NCBI GenBank assembly: GCA_910573745.1
Contig: CAJSYI010000031.1
Coordinates: forward strand, 1-34,603
Source: Muribaculaceae bacterium
Lineage (GTDB): Bacteria; Bacteroidota; Bacteroidia; Bacteroidales; Muribaculaceae
Reading direction: 5' to 3'
Length of the DNA stretch: 34,603 nucleotides
Below are positions 1 through 7,100 of this stretch, in pieces; position 1 is the stretch's first letter; the number at the start of each line of letters is the position of its first letter. The position numbers and the translations under genes are program-made. The notes under the pieces were generated by a model, which was not told the DNA's origin, ran no database searches, and saw nothing but the letters and a program-made list of their open reading frames with translations.

Positions 1-22
1 GGGGGCGGACTCGACCGCCCCC
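1..22. repeat. GC-rich inverted repeat at window edge
   Basis: GGGGGCGG (1-8) is the perfect reverse complement of CCGCCCCC (15-22), with a 6-nt loop. The first ~46 bases are far richer in G+C than the A/T-rich stretch at 60-180 that follows. CTCGA (10-14) can also pair with TCGAG (42-46), so alternative folds exist. It could be the tail of a structured RNA, part of a dispersed intergenic repeat, or the end of an upstream gene; no stop-bounded gene can be assigned. From 47 to 139 I see only A/T-rich sequence. Confidence 0.4.
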
Positions 23-139
23 GCCGCTCGGGCAGCCCCCTTCGAGGAGAGAGGATTGCTTTTATTCAGCGGTTTGTTGGCAAAATCGTGCGTTTCTATT
101 TGGATTCTTCAAGATTTTTTTATTCCGTCTTCGCGATTC

Positions 140-171
140 TTGCTCAGATTCGCTGAAAAATAGTAACTTTG
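140..171 (+). promoter_or_regulatory. Bacteroidetes-type promoter of the helicase gene
   Basis: TAACTTTG at 164-171 matches the Bacteroidetes -7 consensus TAnnTTTG. A TTGC element at 140-143 lies 20 bp upstream, where the -33 box (TTTG) belongs. Transcription would begin near 175-178, giving a leader of about 70 nt before the ATG at 246. This supports 246 over the earlier in-frame ATG at 201. Confidence 0.65.
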
Positions 172-245
172 CACCTTAATTAATGCGGGACTGTCTGTGA
201 TTGATGAGGATTGGTCTAAGATTTTTCCGCTTATCCGTATTTTTT

Positions 246-1631
246 ATGAGATTTGATGAATTATTGACCGATGATAATATGCTTGATGCTCTTTGGGACA
301 TGCATTTTGACGAGTGCACCCCCATTCAGGAGCAGGCTATTCCTTTGATTCTCGACGGGCGCGACCTGATAGCCGTGGCACAGACGGGCACGGGGAAAAC
401 TGCGGCATATCTTTTGCCGGTTATAGAGAGACTTGCATCGGGGCAGTATCCGTCTGACGCTGTCAACTGTATTGTCATGGCGCCGACACGGGAACTGGCC
501 CAGCAGATCGACAGGCAGATGCAGGGATTCGCGTACTTTATGGGGCTTAGCAGCGTTCCTATATACGGCGGCACGGACGGGCATACTTTCAACCAGCAGA
601 AGCAAGGACTGACTATGGGCGCCGATGTGGTGATTGCCACTCCGGGACGCCTTCTTGCCCACCTGAGCATGGGATATGTAGACCTCTCAAAAGTGTCGTT
701 TTTCATCCTTGATGAGGCCGACAGGATGCTCGATATGGGATTCTATGAGGACATAATGCAGATAGTTAGCTATCTGCCTAAAGACAGGCAGACGCTGCTT
801 TTCTCGGCTACGATGCCTCCTAAGATACAGATGCTCGCATCCAAGATACTTGCCAGTCCGGCGGAAGTGAAGCTGGCCGTCTCCAAGCCTGCAGACAAGA
901 TAGAGCAGACTGCATATTCTGTCTATGAGACCCAGAAGCTTCCGCTCCTCCGCCATCTGTTCCGTATAAGTCCTCCGGAAAAGGTGATTGTGTTCGCCTC
1001 GTCCAAACTGAAGGTGAAAGAGCTGTTCAAGGCGTTGCGAGCCGATAAGATACGTGTTGGAGAGATGCACAGCGACCTTGAGCAGGAGAAGCGAGATGAC
1101 GTGATGCTCGATTTCAAGGCGGGGCGGATAAATGTCCTGGTGGCCACCGACATCGTGTCTCGCGGAATAGACATTGACGACATTGAGATGGTGGTCAATT
1201 ATGATGTGCCTTCCGAACCGGAGGATTATGTTCATCGCATAGGGCGTACTGCACGCGCCGATGCCGACGGCAAGGGCGTAACTTTCATTTCAGAAAAGGA
1301 GAAAGGAAGATTCCGCAGGATTGAAAGCCTTCTTGAGGCTGAAGTCCCTAAAGGAACCGTGCCGGAAGAATTGGGAGAAACACCTTCTTATACGACACGT
1401 TCTGGCAGAACAAGCGGCAGCAAGGACAGAAAACGTTATAAATCTGGTGCAAAGACCGCAGAAGGGGGCAAACGTCCCAAGCGAGGAGACAAGAGGCAGA
1501 CGAAGCACATTGCTTCTGACCCGGCGGAATCGGTTCCTGAAGAGTCTCAGCCGAAATCCGCACGTAAGAACCACAGAAGGCGCGGTTACCGCAAGAAGAA
1601 CAACGACGCACCAAAGAATGCGGAGCAATGA
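246..1631 (+). CDS. DEAD-box ATP-dependent RNA helicase (RhlE-like)
   Basis: A 461-residue ATP-dependent RNA helicase, expected to unwind RNA duplexes in the cytoplasm during ribosome assembly or mRNA turnover. Visible motifs in order: a Q-motif region TPIQ (25-28), motif I AQTGTGKT (45-52), Ia PTRELAQQ (80-87), Ib TPGRL (132-136), II DEAD (156-159), III SAT (187-189), IV VFASS, V ATDIVSRGIDID and VI HRIGRTAR. The core is followed by a Lys/Arg-rich tail of roughly 85 residues, typical of RhlE-type proteins and likely an RNA-binding extension. I chose the ATG at 246 because the protein then begins MRFDELL, close to family starts, and because a promoter sits at 140-171. An in-frame ATG at 201 would add 15 unconvincing residues. 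The stop overlaps the next gene by 4 bp (ATGA), so the two are probably translationally coupled. Which DEAD-box subfamily it belongs to is less certain than the family. Confidence 0.95.
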   Translation: MRFDELLTDDNMLDALWDMHFDECTPIQEQAIPLILDGRDLIAVAQTGTGKTAAYLLPVIERLASGQYPSDAVNCIVMAPTRELAQQIDRQMQGFAYFMGLSSVPIYGGTDGHTFNQQKQGLTMGADVVIATPGRLLAHLSMGYVDLSKVSFFILDEADRMLDMGFYEDIMQIVSYLPKDRQTLLFSATMPPKIQMLASKILASPAEVKLAVSKPADKIEQTAYSVYETQKLPLLRHLFRISPPEKVIVFASSKLKVKELFKALRADKIRVGEMHSDLEQEKRDDVMLDFKAGRINVLVATDIVSRGIDIDDIEMVVNYDVPSEPEDYVHRIGRTARADADGKGVTFISEKEKGRFRRIESLLEAEVPKGTVPEELGETPSYTTRSGRTSGSKDRKRYKSGAKTAEGGKRPKRGDKRQTKHIASDPAESVPEESQPKSARKNHRRRGYRKKNNDAPKNAEQ

Positions 1632-2410
1632 TGACCGTTGATTTTTTGAGAAGCCGCCATTCCGTAAGGTCGTTCACTCCTGAGCCGCTTTCGCAGGAAG
1701 CCGTCAGAGGCCTGAAAGCGGAAATAACGATGGTGAACACACATGAGGCCGGGATGCATTTTGAGCTTGTATGCGACGATCCAGCCCCATTCAAAGGATT
1801 CAAGGCAAGCTACGGTATGTTCAAGGGTGTCAGGAATTATGTGGCGGCGGTCGTTGACACGTCTTTCCCTGATTCATACGAACGTGCCGGATATTTCGGT
1901 CAGCAGATTGTCATGAAGGCCGTTGGGCTTGGACTCGGAACATGTTTTGTGGGAGGCACATACGACAGTTCACTGGTGAAGGTCGTACTCCGCGTAGACC
2001 GCAAGGTGCTTTTCATGATAGCGTTGGGATATCCTGCACAGAACCGCCAGACCGTACTTTCGTCTTTGGCGATGAAAATGGCTCATCGTAATGACAAGGC
2101 TCCTGATGGTTTTTATTTGCCACAGCCGGGATACTCGCTTTCAGAAGCCTTGGCCATTATGCCTTGGCTTGGTAAAGGGCTTCAGGGATTGGCTTGCGCG
2201 CCGTCATCGCTCAATAAGCAGCCTGTTATGATTAAGGTAGTGGAGCCTGTGGGCGTTACGGGAGGCAGACAAGTCGCGGCATCGGCTTTTGTCAATGACC
2301 CCAACCCTAAAAACCTCGTGGATCTTGGCATAGGCAAATTCAATTTCGCTGAAGCTGCTGATGGCGTCTGGGATTGGGGAAACGGCGCGCAGTTCTACCC
2401 TAACCGTTGA
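1628..2410 (+). CDS. Nitroreductase family protein (TM1586-like, two-domain)
   Basis: A 260-residue flavin-dependent nitroreductase-like protein. The N-terminal RSRHSVRSFTPEPLS is the classic nitroreductase opening (an R-x-S-V-R-x-F FMN-phosphate-binding segment). The middle GYFGQQIVMKAVGLGLGTCFVGG corresponds to the core helix and glycine-rich turn of the fold, split here from two neighbouring segments. The second half repeats the pattern, with LACAPSSLNKQPV resembling the family's A-P-S-x-x-N-x-Q-P-W motif. This layout matches the putative TM nitroreductase subfamily; its substrate is unknown. The start is the first of two adjacent ATGs and overlaps the helicase stop by 4 bp. The helicase partner gives no clue to function and may only reflect shared transcription. 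No terminator is visible after it. Confidence 0.85.
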   Translation: MMTVDFLRSRHSVRSFTPEPLSQEAVRGLKAEITMVNTHEAGMHFELVCDDPAPFKGFKASYGMFKGVRNYVAAVVDTSFPDSYERAGYFGQQIVMKAVGLGLGTCFVGGTYDSSLVKVVLRVDRKVLFMIALGYPAQNRQTVLSSLAMKMAHRNDKAPDGFYLPQPGYSLSEALAIMPWLGKGLQGLACAPSSLNKQPVMIKVVEPVGVTGGRQVAASAFVNDPNPKNLVDLGIGKFNFAEAADGVWDWGNGAQFYPNR

Positions 2411-2474
2411 ACTTTTTCATTCGTGTGTTATTATCAATGTAAAGACCAACAACTGCTTTTCACATTTCTTTATT

Positions 2475-2708
2475 ATGACAGATCTGATTAATATTATGGA
2501 TTCCATCATCAGGCGTCATCGTTCAATCGATGTGGCAGAGAGTGAATTCAAAAAAATGCTATATGACGATGAAATACTCCACCAGGACTACAAGGAATGG
2601 TGCAGACGTGAGGGATTCACTGAAAGAAAGGGATTCATCGAATACTGTCATGCATATATAGACAGGGAAGAGAGCTTGTGGGACGTACTTGACAATCCTG
2701 ACGAATGA
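2475..2708 (+). CDS. Small conserved-looking hypothetical protein (77 aa)
   Basis: A 77-residue acidic/charged soluble protein beginning MTDLINIMDS. I do not recognise its family. It has no signal peptide or membrane segment. It is rich in aromatic and charged residues (DYKEWCRREGF, ERKGFIEYCHAYIDREESLW) and looks mainly helical. I chose the ATG at 2475 because upstream codons in the same frame read through an A/T-rich intergenic stretch and the end of the nitroreductase gene. It lies 64 bp after that gene and 33 bp before agmatine deiminase on the same strand, so it is probably cotranscribed. A role linked to polyamine synthesis is only a guess from position. Confidence 0.65.
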   Translation: MTDLINIMDSIIRRHRSIDVAESEFKKMLYDDEILHQDYKEWCRREGFTERKGFIEYCHAYIDREESLWDVLDNPDE

Positions 2709-2741
2709 TAATAAGGAGTGGTTTTATAACAGATATTAAAT

Positions 2742-3797
2742 ATGCGTAATATGCGTTTTTTGGCCGAATGGGAAGAATCCGAAGGTGTGTTGCTTGCGCT
2801 TCCCGACGAGCATACAGACTGGAACCATATCCTTGAAGAGGCATTGATGCAGTATCGTCTGCTCATAAACGCCGTTTGCCTCAATTCAGACGTAAAGGTC
2901 TTGCTTGTCTGCAAAGACCGTCATATGGCAGAGGAGCGCCTCGGAGAAATTGCCGGATATGAAAACCTTGTTTTGGTAGAAACTGATTATAATGACACGT
3001 GGACTCGTGATTATGGCCCGTTGTGCGTGGAGAATATCGGTAAAGGCGGCGAATTGCGATTGCTTGATTTCGGATTCAACGCTTGGGGGCTGAAATTCGC
3101 ATCGGATAAGGACAATCTCGTGAATCTGAGGCTTTCAGAACAAGGAATCTTCTCCAAAGCTTCTTACCGCAACAACAGGGACTTCACGCTCGAAGGAGGA
3201 TCGGTGGAAACTGACGGACACGGTACGGTTCTGACCACAACAAGATGTCTGTGCTCACCAAACCGCAACGGCGGGAAATCCAAGGAGGAGGCTGCCCGAA
3301 TGCTTCAAGCACGTCTTGGGGCAGACCATGTGCTTTGGCTCGATTACGGTGCGCTTGAAGGGGACGACACAGACTCTCATATCGATACATTGGCCCGTAT
3401 GGCTCCGGATGACACCATAATATTCACCGGATGCCGGGATATGGACGATCCGCATTTTGAAGAACTGCTCAAGATGCGTGCGCAGCTTGAGATGCTTCGT
3501 ACAGCAGATGGAAACAGATTCAATCTGGTGGAATTGCCTCTTCCTGACCCTGTATATGATCCGGAAGACGGTTCGCGCCTTCCGGCCACATATTCCAATT
3601 ATCTGGTGCTGAACGACACTATCTTTATGCCTACATATGCGTGTCCGGAGAAAGACATATTGGCATGCCATACTGTCAAGATAGCGTTCCCCAATCACAC
3701 AGTGGTGCCGGTGGATTGCCGTACGCTTCTTCGCCAGCACGGATCTCTGCATTGCGCTACTATGCAGATTCCCAAAGGAATACTGAATATTGTCTAA
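2742..3797 (+). CDS. aguA: Agmatine deiminase (peptidylarginine-deiminase family)
   Basis: A 351-residue enzyme that hydrolyses agmatine to N-carbamoylputrescine and ammonia, the first step of the agmatine route to putrescine. Family marks: AEWEESEGVLLALP at the N-terminus (family form AEW-x-P-Q-x-x-x-x-L-x-W-P), NDTWTRDYGP (substrate-binding Asp/Arg), FTLEGGSVETDG (the conserved E-G-G segment) and, near the C-terminus, HGSLHCATMQIP, which carries the catalytic Cys. The length is normal. The start could be 2742 or the in-frame ATG at 2751; AT-rich sequence immediately precedes 2742. The next gene encodes the enzyme for the following step, 18 bp downstream, which strongly supports agmatine over peptidylarginine as the substrate. 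No arginine decarboxylase is in the window. Confidence 0.92.
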   Translation: MRNMRFLAEWEESEGVLLALPDEHTDWNHILEEALMQYRLLINAVCLNSDVKVLLVCKDRHMAEERLGEIAGYENLVLVETDYNDTWTRDYGPLCVENIGKGGELRLLDFGFNAWGLKFASDKDNLVNLRLSEQGIFSKASYRNNRDFTLEGGSVETDGHGTVLTTTRCLCSPNRNGGKSKEEAARMLQARLGADHVLWLDYGALEGDDTDSHIDTLARMAPDDTIIFTGCRDMDDPHFEELLKMRAQLEMLRTADGNRFNLVELPLPDPVYDPEDGSRLPATYSNYLVLNDTIFMPTYACPEKDILACHTVKIAFPNHTVVPVDCRTLLRQHGSLHCATMQIPKGILNIV

Positions 3798-3815
3798 GTT
3801 TTATTTATTGCTTTT

Positions 3816-4715
3816 ATGAGAACCGATAAAGACAACGTGCTGAAAGTGGGGATAGTACAGCATTCCTTCCTTTCAGATGTGGAGACCAACAGGACACGAA
3901 ACGTTTCCGCCATAGCCAATCTGGCCGCAGAAGGCGCAAAGCTGATAGTGCTTTCTGAGCTTCACGATTCTCTCTATTTCTGTCAGACAGAAAACGTTGA
4001 CAATTTTGACCTGGCTTCCGAGCTGCCCGGCGATTTTACAGATTTTTACGGGGCGGCGGCGGCCGACAACGGTGTGGTGGTGGTGGCAAGTGCATTCGAG
4101 AGACGTGCCCCAGGTCTTTACCATAATACTGCCGTGGTCTTTGAGGCAGACGGCTCAATCGCGGGAATGTACCGAAAGATGCATATTCCTGATGATCCCG
4201 GGTTTTACGAAAAGTTCTATTTCACGCCGGGCGATCTTGGCTTCAATCCTATAGAAACGTCAGTAGGCCGACTTGGCGTGCTTGTATGTTGGGATCAGTG
4301 GTATCCGGAAGCCGCACGTCTTATGGCTATGGCCGGGGTCGAAGTGCTGGTCTACCCCACTGCCATAGGCTGGAATCCCGATGACACGGCCGATGAGAAA
4401 GAACGTCAGCGTATGGCATGGATTACCATACAGCGTTCGCATGCGGTGGCCAACGGATTGCCGGTGGTCAGTGTTAACCGTTGCGGATTCGAGGAAGATC
4501 CGTCAGAACAGACTTCCGGCATAGACTTCTGGGGTTCGAGTTTTGTGGCCGGCCCTCAGGGCGAATTGCTTTATGAAGCTCCGGAAGACCGTCCGGACGA
4601 GGCTTGTGTGGAAATAAATCTGGCGCGTTCGGAAAACGTGCGTCGTTGGTGGCCTTTCTTGCGGGATCGTCGTATAGACGCATACGGAGACATATTGCGC
4701 AGATTCAGAAATTAA
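3816..4715 (+). CDS. aguB: N-carbamoylputrescine amidase
   Basis: A 299-residue carbon-nitrogen hydrolase that cleaves N-carbamoylputrescine to putrescine, CO2 and ammonia. The nitrilase-superfamily triad is visible: Glu48 (VLSELHDSLYF), Lys121 (YRKMHIPDDPGF) and Cys158 (VLVCWDQWYPEAAR). The HIPDDPGFYEKFYF stretch and the YPTAIGW segment are typical of the AguB branch. It lies 18 bp after the deiminase gene, forming a two-step operon that ends at a perfect terminator (4739-4778). Putrescine made here could feed spermidine synthesis or envelope functions; no further polyamine genes are visible. Confidence 0.95.
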   Translation: MRTDKDNVLKVGIVQHSFLSDVETNRTRNVSAIANLAAEGAKLIVLSELHDSLYFCQTENVDNFDLASELPGDFTDFYGAAAADNGVVVVASAFERRAPGLYHNTAVVFEADGSIAGMYRKMHIPDDPGFYEKFYFTPGDLGFNPIETSVGRLGVLVCWDQWYPEAARLMAMAGVEVLVYPTAIGWNPDDTADEKERQRMAWITIQRSHAVANGLPVVSVNRCGFEEDPSEQTSGIDFWGSSFVAGPQGELLYEAPEDRPDEACVEINLARSENVRRWWPFLRDRRIDAYGDILRRFRN

Positions 4716-4738
4716 ACCGGAAAAGAATTTATGTAATT

Positions 4739-4778
4739 AACGACCCCTAAAAGTTTTATCTGACTTTTAGGGGTCGTT
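4739..4778. terminator. Bidirectional intrinsic terminator
   Basis: AACGACCCCTAAAAGT (4739-4754) pairs perfectly with ACTTTTAGGGGTCGTT (4763-4778): a 16-bp stem with an 8-nt loop. T-rich sequence follows on the + side. On the - side the stem's own A/T-rich arms give a U-run. It sits between the convergent aguB (+) and prmA (-) and can serve both. Confidence 0.92.
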
Positions 4779-4790
4779 TTTATGACGGTG

Positions 4791-5636
4791 TCATTCTTCC
4801 TTTACAAGCCTTATGGCGGCCCAGTCTTTGTCTATGCGCCGTTCCTTCAGTTCTATTCCGAAAGCTTTTGCCGCTTCCTCCACAATAGGGATGTCGGATT
4901 CGTAGAATCCGCTCAGCAACATCGTGCCGCCATGTTTGAGACAAGAGGCATAGAAAGGCATATCGCCGGTTATTATGTTGCGGTTTATGTTCGCTATGAA
5001 TACGTCAGCCTCTTCGATGCCGGCAAGAGCGGAGGCGTCGCCTTCTATGATTTCGGCTTTTGCGCTGTTGAGACGCACATTGTCTACGGCGTTTTCCCAT
5101 GCTCCATGGTCTATTTCGATGCCCACGACAGGTTGCGCTCCCCTCATAGACGCAAGTACGGCAAGGATCGCAGTCCCTGTGCCCATATCAATCACGCTTT
5201 TGCCTTCAAGGTTCATATCAAGAAGATGCGATACCATAAGGTTGGTTGTCGAATGATGACCGGTGCCGAATGCCATCTTGGGGTCGATGACTATATCGTA
5301 TTCCGCTTTAGGTATGTCTGTGTGGAACGATGAATGCACCACGCATCTGTCTGAAATAACTATTGGCTTGAAATAATTCTTCTCCCATTCTTCATTCCAG
5401 TCTTTGCCTTCCACAATACAGGAGGTAACTTTGAAGTCTGCATCCATAGGGAAGCATTCAAGAAGTTCGTCAACTTTTGTCGAATTGAAATCCGTCTGGC
5501 GGACATATGCAGTCAGTCCGGTCTTGTCCGGAACAAAAGACTCGTAGCCTTCGTCGGCAAGAAAAGCAGCGAGGAGGTCTGTCAGCTCCTCCGAACAAGG
5601 AGAGGCGTCAATCCGAAGTTCAATGTAATCGTTCAT
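4791..5636 (-). CDS. prmA: Ribosomal protein L11 methyltransferase
   Basis: A 281-residue SAM-dependent enzyme expected to trimethylate ribosomal protein L11. Diagnostic stretches: DPKMAFGTGHHSTTNLM (family form DPG-x-AFGTG-x-H-x-TT), the SAM-binding loop VIDMGTGTAILAV (148-160), an acidic residue ending the next strand (VGIEID), and FIANINRNI in place of the usual N-I-L-A-N. The N-terminal ~85 residues form the small substrate-recognition domain. It is the last gene of a minus-strand run starting with the YtxH genes, 22 bp after the 116-aa unknown gene. It ends at the shared terminator 4739-4778. Confidence 0.93.
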   Translation of the reverse strand: MNDYIELRIDASPCSEELTDLLAAFLADEGYESFVPDKTGLTAYVRQTDFNSTKVDELLECFPMDADFKVTSCIVEGKDWNEEWEKNYFKPIVISDRCVVHSSFHTDIPKAEYDIVIDPKMAFGTGHHSTTNLMVSHLLDMNLEGKSVIDMGTGTAILAVLASMRGAQPVVGIEIDHGAWENAVDNVRLNSAKAEIIEGDASALAGIEEADVFIANINRNIITGDMPFYASCLKHGGTMLLSGFYESDIPIVEEAAKAFGIELKERRIDKDWAAIRLVKEE

Positions 5637-5658
5637 AATTCATCGTCAGGCATTTGTT

Positions 5659-6009
5659 TTATTTTTTCTTTTTGCGGAAAAATGAAACCACTTTCCTTAC
5701 TGTTCCGAAAGCACTGAAACCGATCATTATATAGTCCATATAACTGAGTCCGGTAACTATTTTTGCGGCGATGCTTCCGGTACACATCAGTCCGGATGCC
5801 TTCGAGGCGGTTGGCGCTCCGGTCAATATATTGTTCTTTCTTACAGAAGCCATCTTTGCATTGACTTTCTGCTTGGCAAATTCCCGTTTAAGCATCACCA
5901 ATGCCCTTTGGTAGCGTATCTCTTCAAGGGAATAGCCTTTGAATTTCGGGGTGTCTTCCACTACGATGTCAGAAGTGCGAATCAATTGGCTGTTTGTATT
6001 GTCTATCAT
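5659..6009 (-). CDS. Small basic-tailed membrane-associated protein (unknown)
   Basis: A 116-residue protein I cannot assign to a named family. It has a polar N-terminus, then a charged helix-like stretch (SLEEIRYQRALVMLKREF and following Lys/Ala-rich residues). A moderately hydrophobic region (about residues 68-108, including YMDYIMIGFSAFGTVRKVV) ends in FFRKKKK. The plan of an N-terminal charged helix followed by a C-terminal hydrophobic segment and basic tail resembles E. coli YqjK, which lies beside the DUF1469 protein YqjE; here the neighbour 9 bp upstream is also a DUF1469/holin-like two-helix protein. That resemblance is inference from architecture, not sequence identity. It is likely cotranscribed with its upstream neighbour and prmA. 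Confidence 0.75.
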   Translation of the reverse strand: MIDNTNSQLIRTSDIVVEDTPKFKGYSLEEIRYQRALVMLKREFAKQKVNAKMASVRKNNILTGAPTASKASGLMCTGSIAAKIVTGLSYMDYIMIGFSAFGTVRKVVSFFRKKKK

Positions 6010-6018
6010 GGAGTGGAA

Positions 6019-6366
6019 TTATTTTTTGTCGAGAAACAAGCGTGTGATAAAACGGGCAATCGGGTTGTAGAGCAATTGCTTGCGCAAAAGCACCACCAAC
6101 AAGGCTATCAGGAGTACGATTCCGGCTACTGACAGGAATGCCAATGCAGGTGCCATGAACAGCTTGAACAGATCCACTAAGGCCATCGACATGAGGGCCA
6201 AGGCGAAAATTCCAAGCATAAGGCATATTGCTCCCATTATAAGACTGCTGAGCAAGATGGTGAATTTTTCTGAAGCCGTCAGTTTGAGATATTCCGTCTC
6301 GCATTCAAGCCAGACTTTGGCCTGAACGAACATTTCTTTTATTTCATCTAAGAATTTCTGTTTCAT
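6019..6366 (-). CDS. Phage-holin-superfamily-III / YqjE-like membrane protein
   Basis: A 115-residue protein with an N-terminal amphipathic charged helix (about residues 1-35, KQKFLDEIKEMFVQAKVWLE). Two hydrophobic segments follow (about 36-63 and 74-95), with a basic C-terminus (FITRLFLDKK). This layout matches the DUF1469 / 'holin-X superfamily III' group, which includes E. coli YqjE; despite the name these are not generally phage lysis proteins. I chose the ATG at 6366 (MKQKFLDE) because the preceding 19 in-frame residues come from intergenic sequence. No phage genes are nearby. It starts downstream of two YtxH genes and ends 9 bp before the basic-tailed small protein. Confidence 0.8.
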   Translation of the reverse strand: MKQKFLDEIKEMFVQAKVWLECETEYLKLTASEKFTILLSSLIMGAICLMLGIFALALMSMALVDLFKLFMAPALAFLSVAGIVLLIALLVVLLRKQLLYNPIARFITRLFLDKK

Positions 6367-6407
6367 ACCGATGTGGAAACGTGGATGTGATGTGCCTAAA
6401 AATGCAA

Positions 6408-6456
6408 ACCGGAAACGCGACAATCAGACTGGTCTGTCCGTCTCCGCGCTTCCGGT
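6408..6456 (-). terminator. Hairpin between YtxH and holin-like genes
   Basis: ACCGGAA-A-CGCG (6408-6419) pairs with CGCG-C-TTCCGGT (6445-6456): an 11-bp stem with one internal mismatch. The loop itself contains CAGAC/GTCTG. Read on the minus strand, the stem is followed by TTGCATTTTT, so it could act as a partial terminator or mRNA-processing hairpin that separates YtxH expression from the downstream genes. Confidence 0.5.
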
Positions 6457-6505
6457 CTATATGCTTTCTGCTATGGTTTTGCGAAGCTTTCAGGATATCG
6501 GGGAA

Positions 6506-6703
6506 TCATTCGCCGCCGGCGAGCTCGGCTACAAGCGCATCCACCTCGTCGTCGCTGATTTTGATTCCTTTTCTTCTGAGCAAAGCCATTATTTCATTTC
6601 TCAGGTCTTCTCCTTTTTTAGGAGCGAAGAGGATGGCAGAAGCGCATCCCACTATTGCACCTCCGACAAAAGCGGAGATAAGATACAAAGCTTTCATATT
6701 CAT
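6506..6703 (-). CDS. YtxH domain protein (copy 1)
   Basis: A 65-residue protein. One N-terminal membrane helix (residues ~5-27, including GGAIVGCASAILFAP) runs directly into the YtxH signature L-F-A-P-K-K-G-E-D-L-R. A short charged helix and an acidic end follow. YtxH proteins are small envelope/general-stress proteins of poorly defined function, anchored in the inner membrane with a cytoplasmic amphipathic tail. The start could be Met1 or Met3. It lies 86 bp downstream of a second YtxH gene, its likely paralogue. The two share the membrane helix, the x-A-P-x-K-G-E core and the RKGI/EKGI turn, but diverge at the C-terminus. Confidence 0.85.
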   Translation of the reverse strand: MNMKALYLISAFVGGAIVGCASAILFAPKKGEDLRNEIMALLRRKGIKISDDEVDALVAELAGGE

Positions 6704-6789
6704 TGGTTTTTGTTTAGTATGGAGATTCTTTTGCCTTTTGTCCGGGATAAATGGCAGGCCAATGGCCTAAGGCAGACAATGATTAATTG

Positions 6790-6993
6790 TCAGATGTGTT
6801 TTTCAATCTGGTCCTCGATTTCGTCTACGAGTTCCTCCATCTTATCCTTTTTCAGGCTGATGCCTTTTTCTTTGAGAATGCGTGCGATTCTCTTGCGGGT
6901 GTATTCTCCTTTCTCAGGAGCAAGCAGCAAACCTACTGCGGCACCGGCTACGGCTCCGCCAATGACTGACAAAATGATGTGTAAGGGTTTCAT
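6790..6993 (-). CDS. YtxH domain protein (copy 2)
   Basis: A 67-residue protein. The N-terminal membrane helix (HIILSVIGGAVAGAAVGLLL) is followed by the YtxH core L-A-P-E-K-G-E-Y-T-R and a highly charged C-terminal helix with heptad-like spacing (KMEELVDEIEDQIEKHI), possibly a coiled coil for self-association. It is the first gene of the small-membrane-protein run. Glycine and alanine spacing (GGAVAGAAVG) suggests close helix packing or oligomerisation in the membrane. No clear TAnnTTTG promoter is visible in the A/T-rich 107 bp upstream. Confidence 0.85.
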   Translation of the reverse strand: MKPLHIILSVIGGAVAGAAVGLLLAPEKGEYTRKRIARILKEKGISLKKDKMEELVDEIEDQIEKHI

Positions 6994-7100
6994 AACTAAT
7001 ATGTTTATAATATTTTAATTGTCGTTTATGGCGTTTTCACGCCGTTCTCTTGATGTATAACAAACGAAAAGCCGCTTTGGATTGCTGTGTTGACGGAAAT

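Noticed and set aside
1..155. Tail of an upstream plus-strand gene
   Set aside because: All three plus frames stay open through the GC-rich start, so openness is not informative, and no recognisable protein end is encoded.
6019..6366. Holin-like protein as evidence of a prophage
   Set aside because: No endolysin, terminase, capsid, integrase or attachment repeats nearby. The protein fits the chromosomal DUF1469/YqjE-type group.
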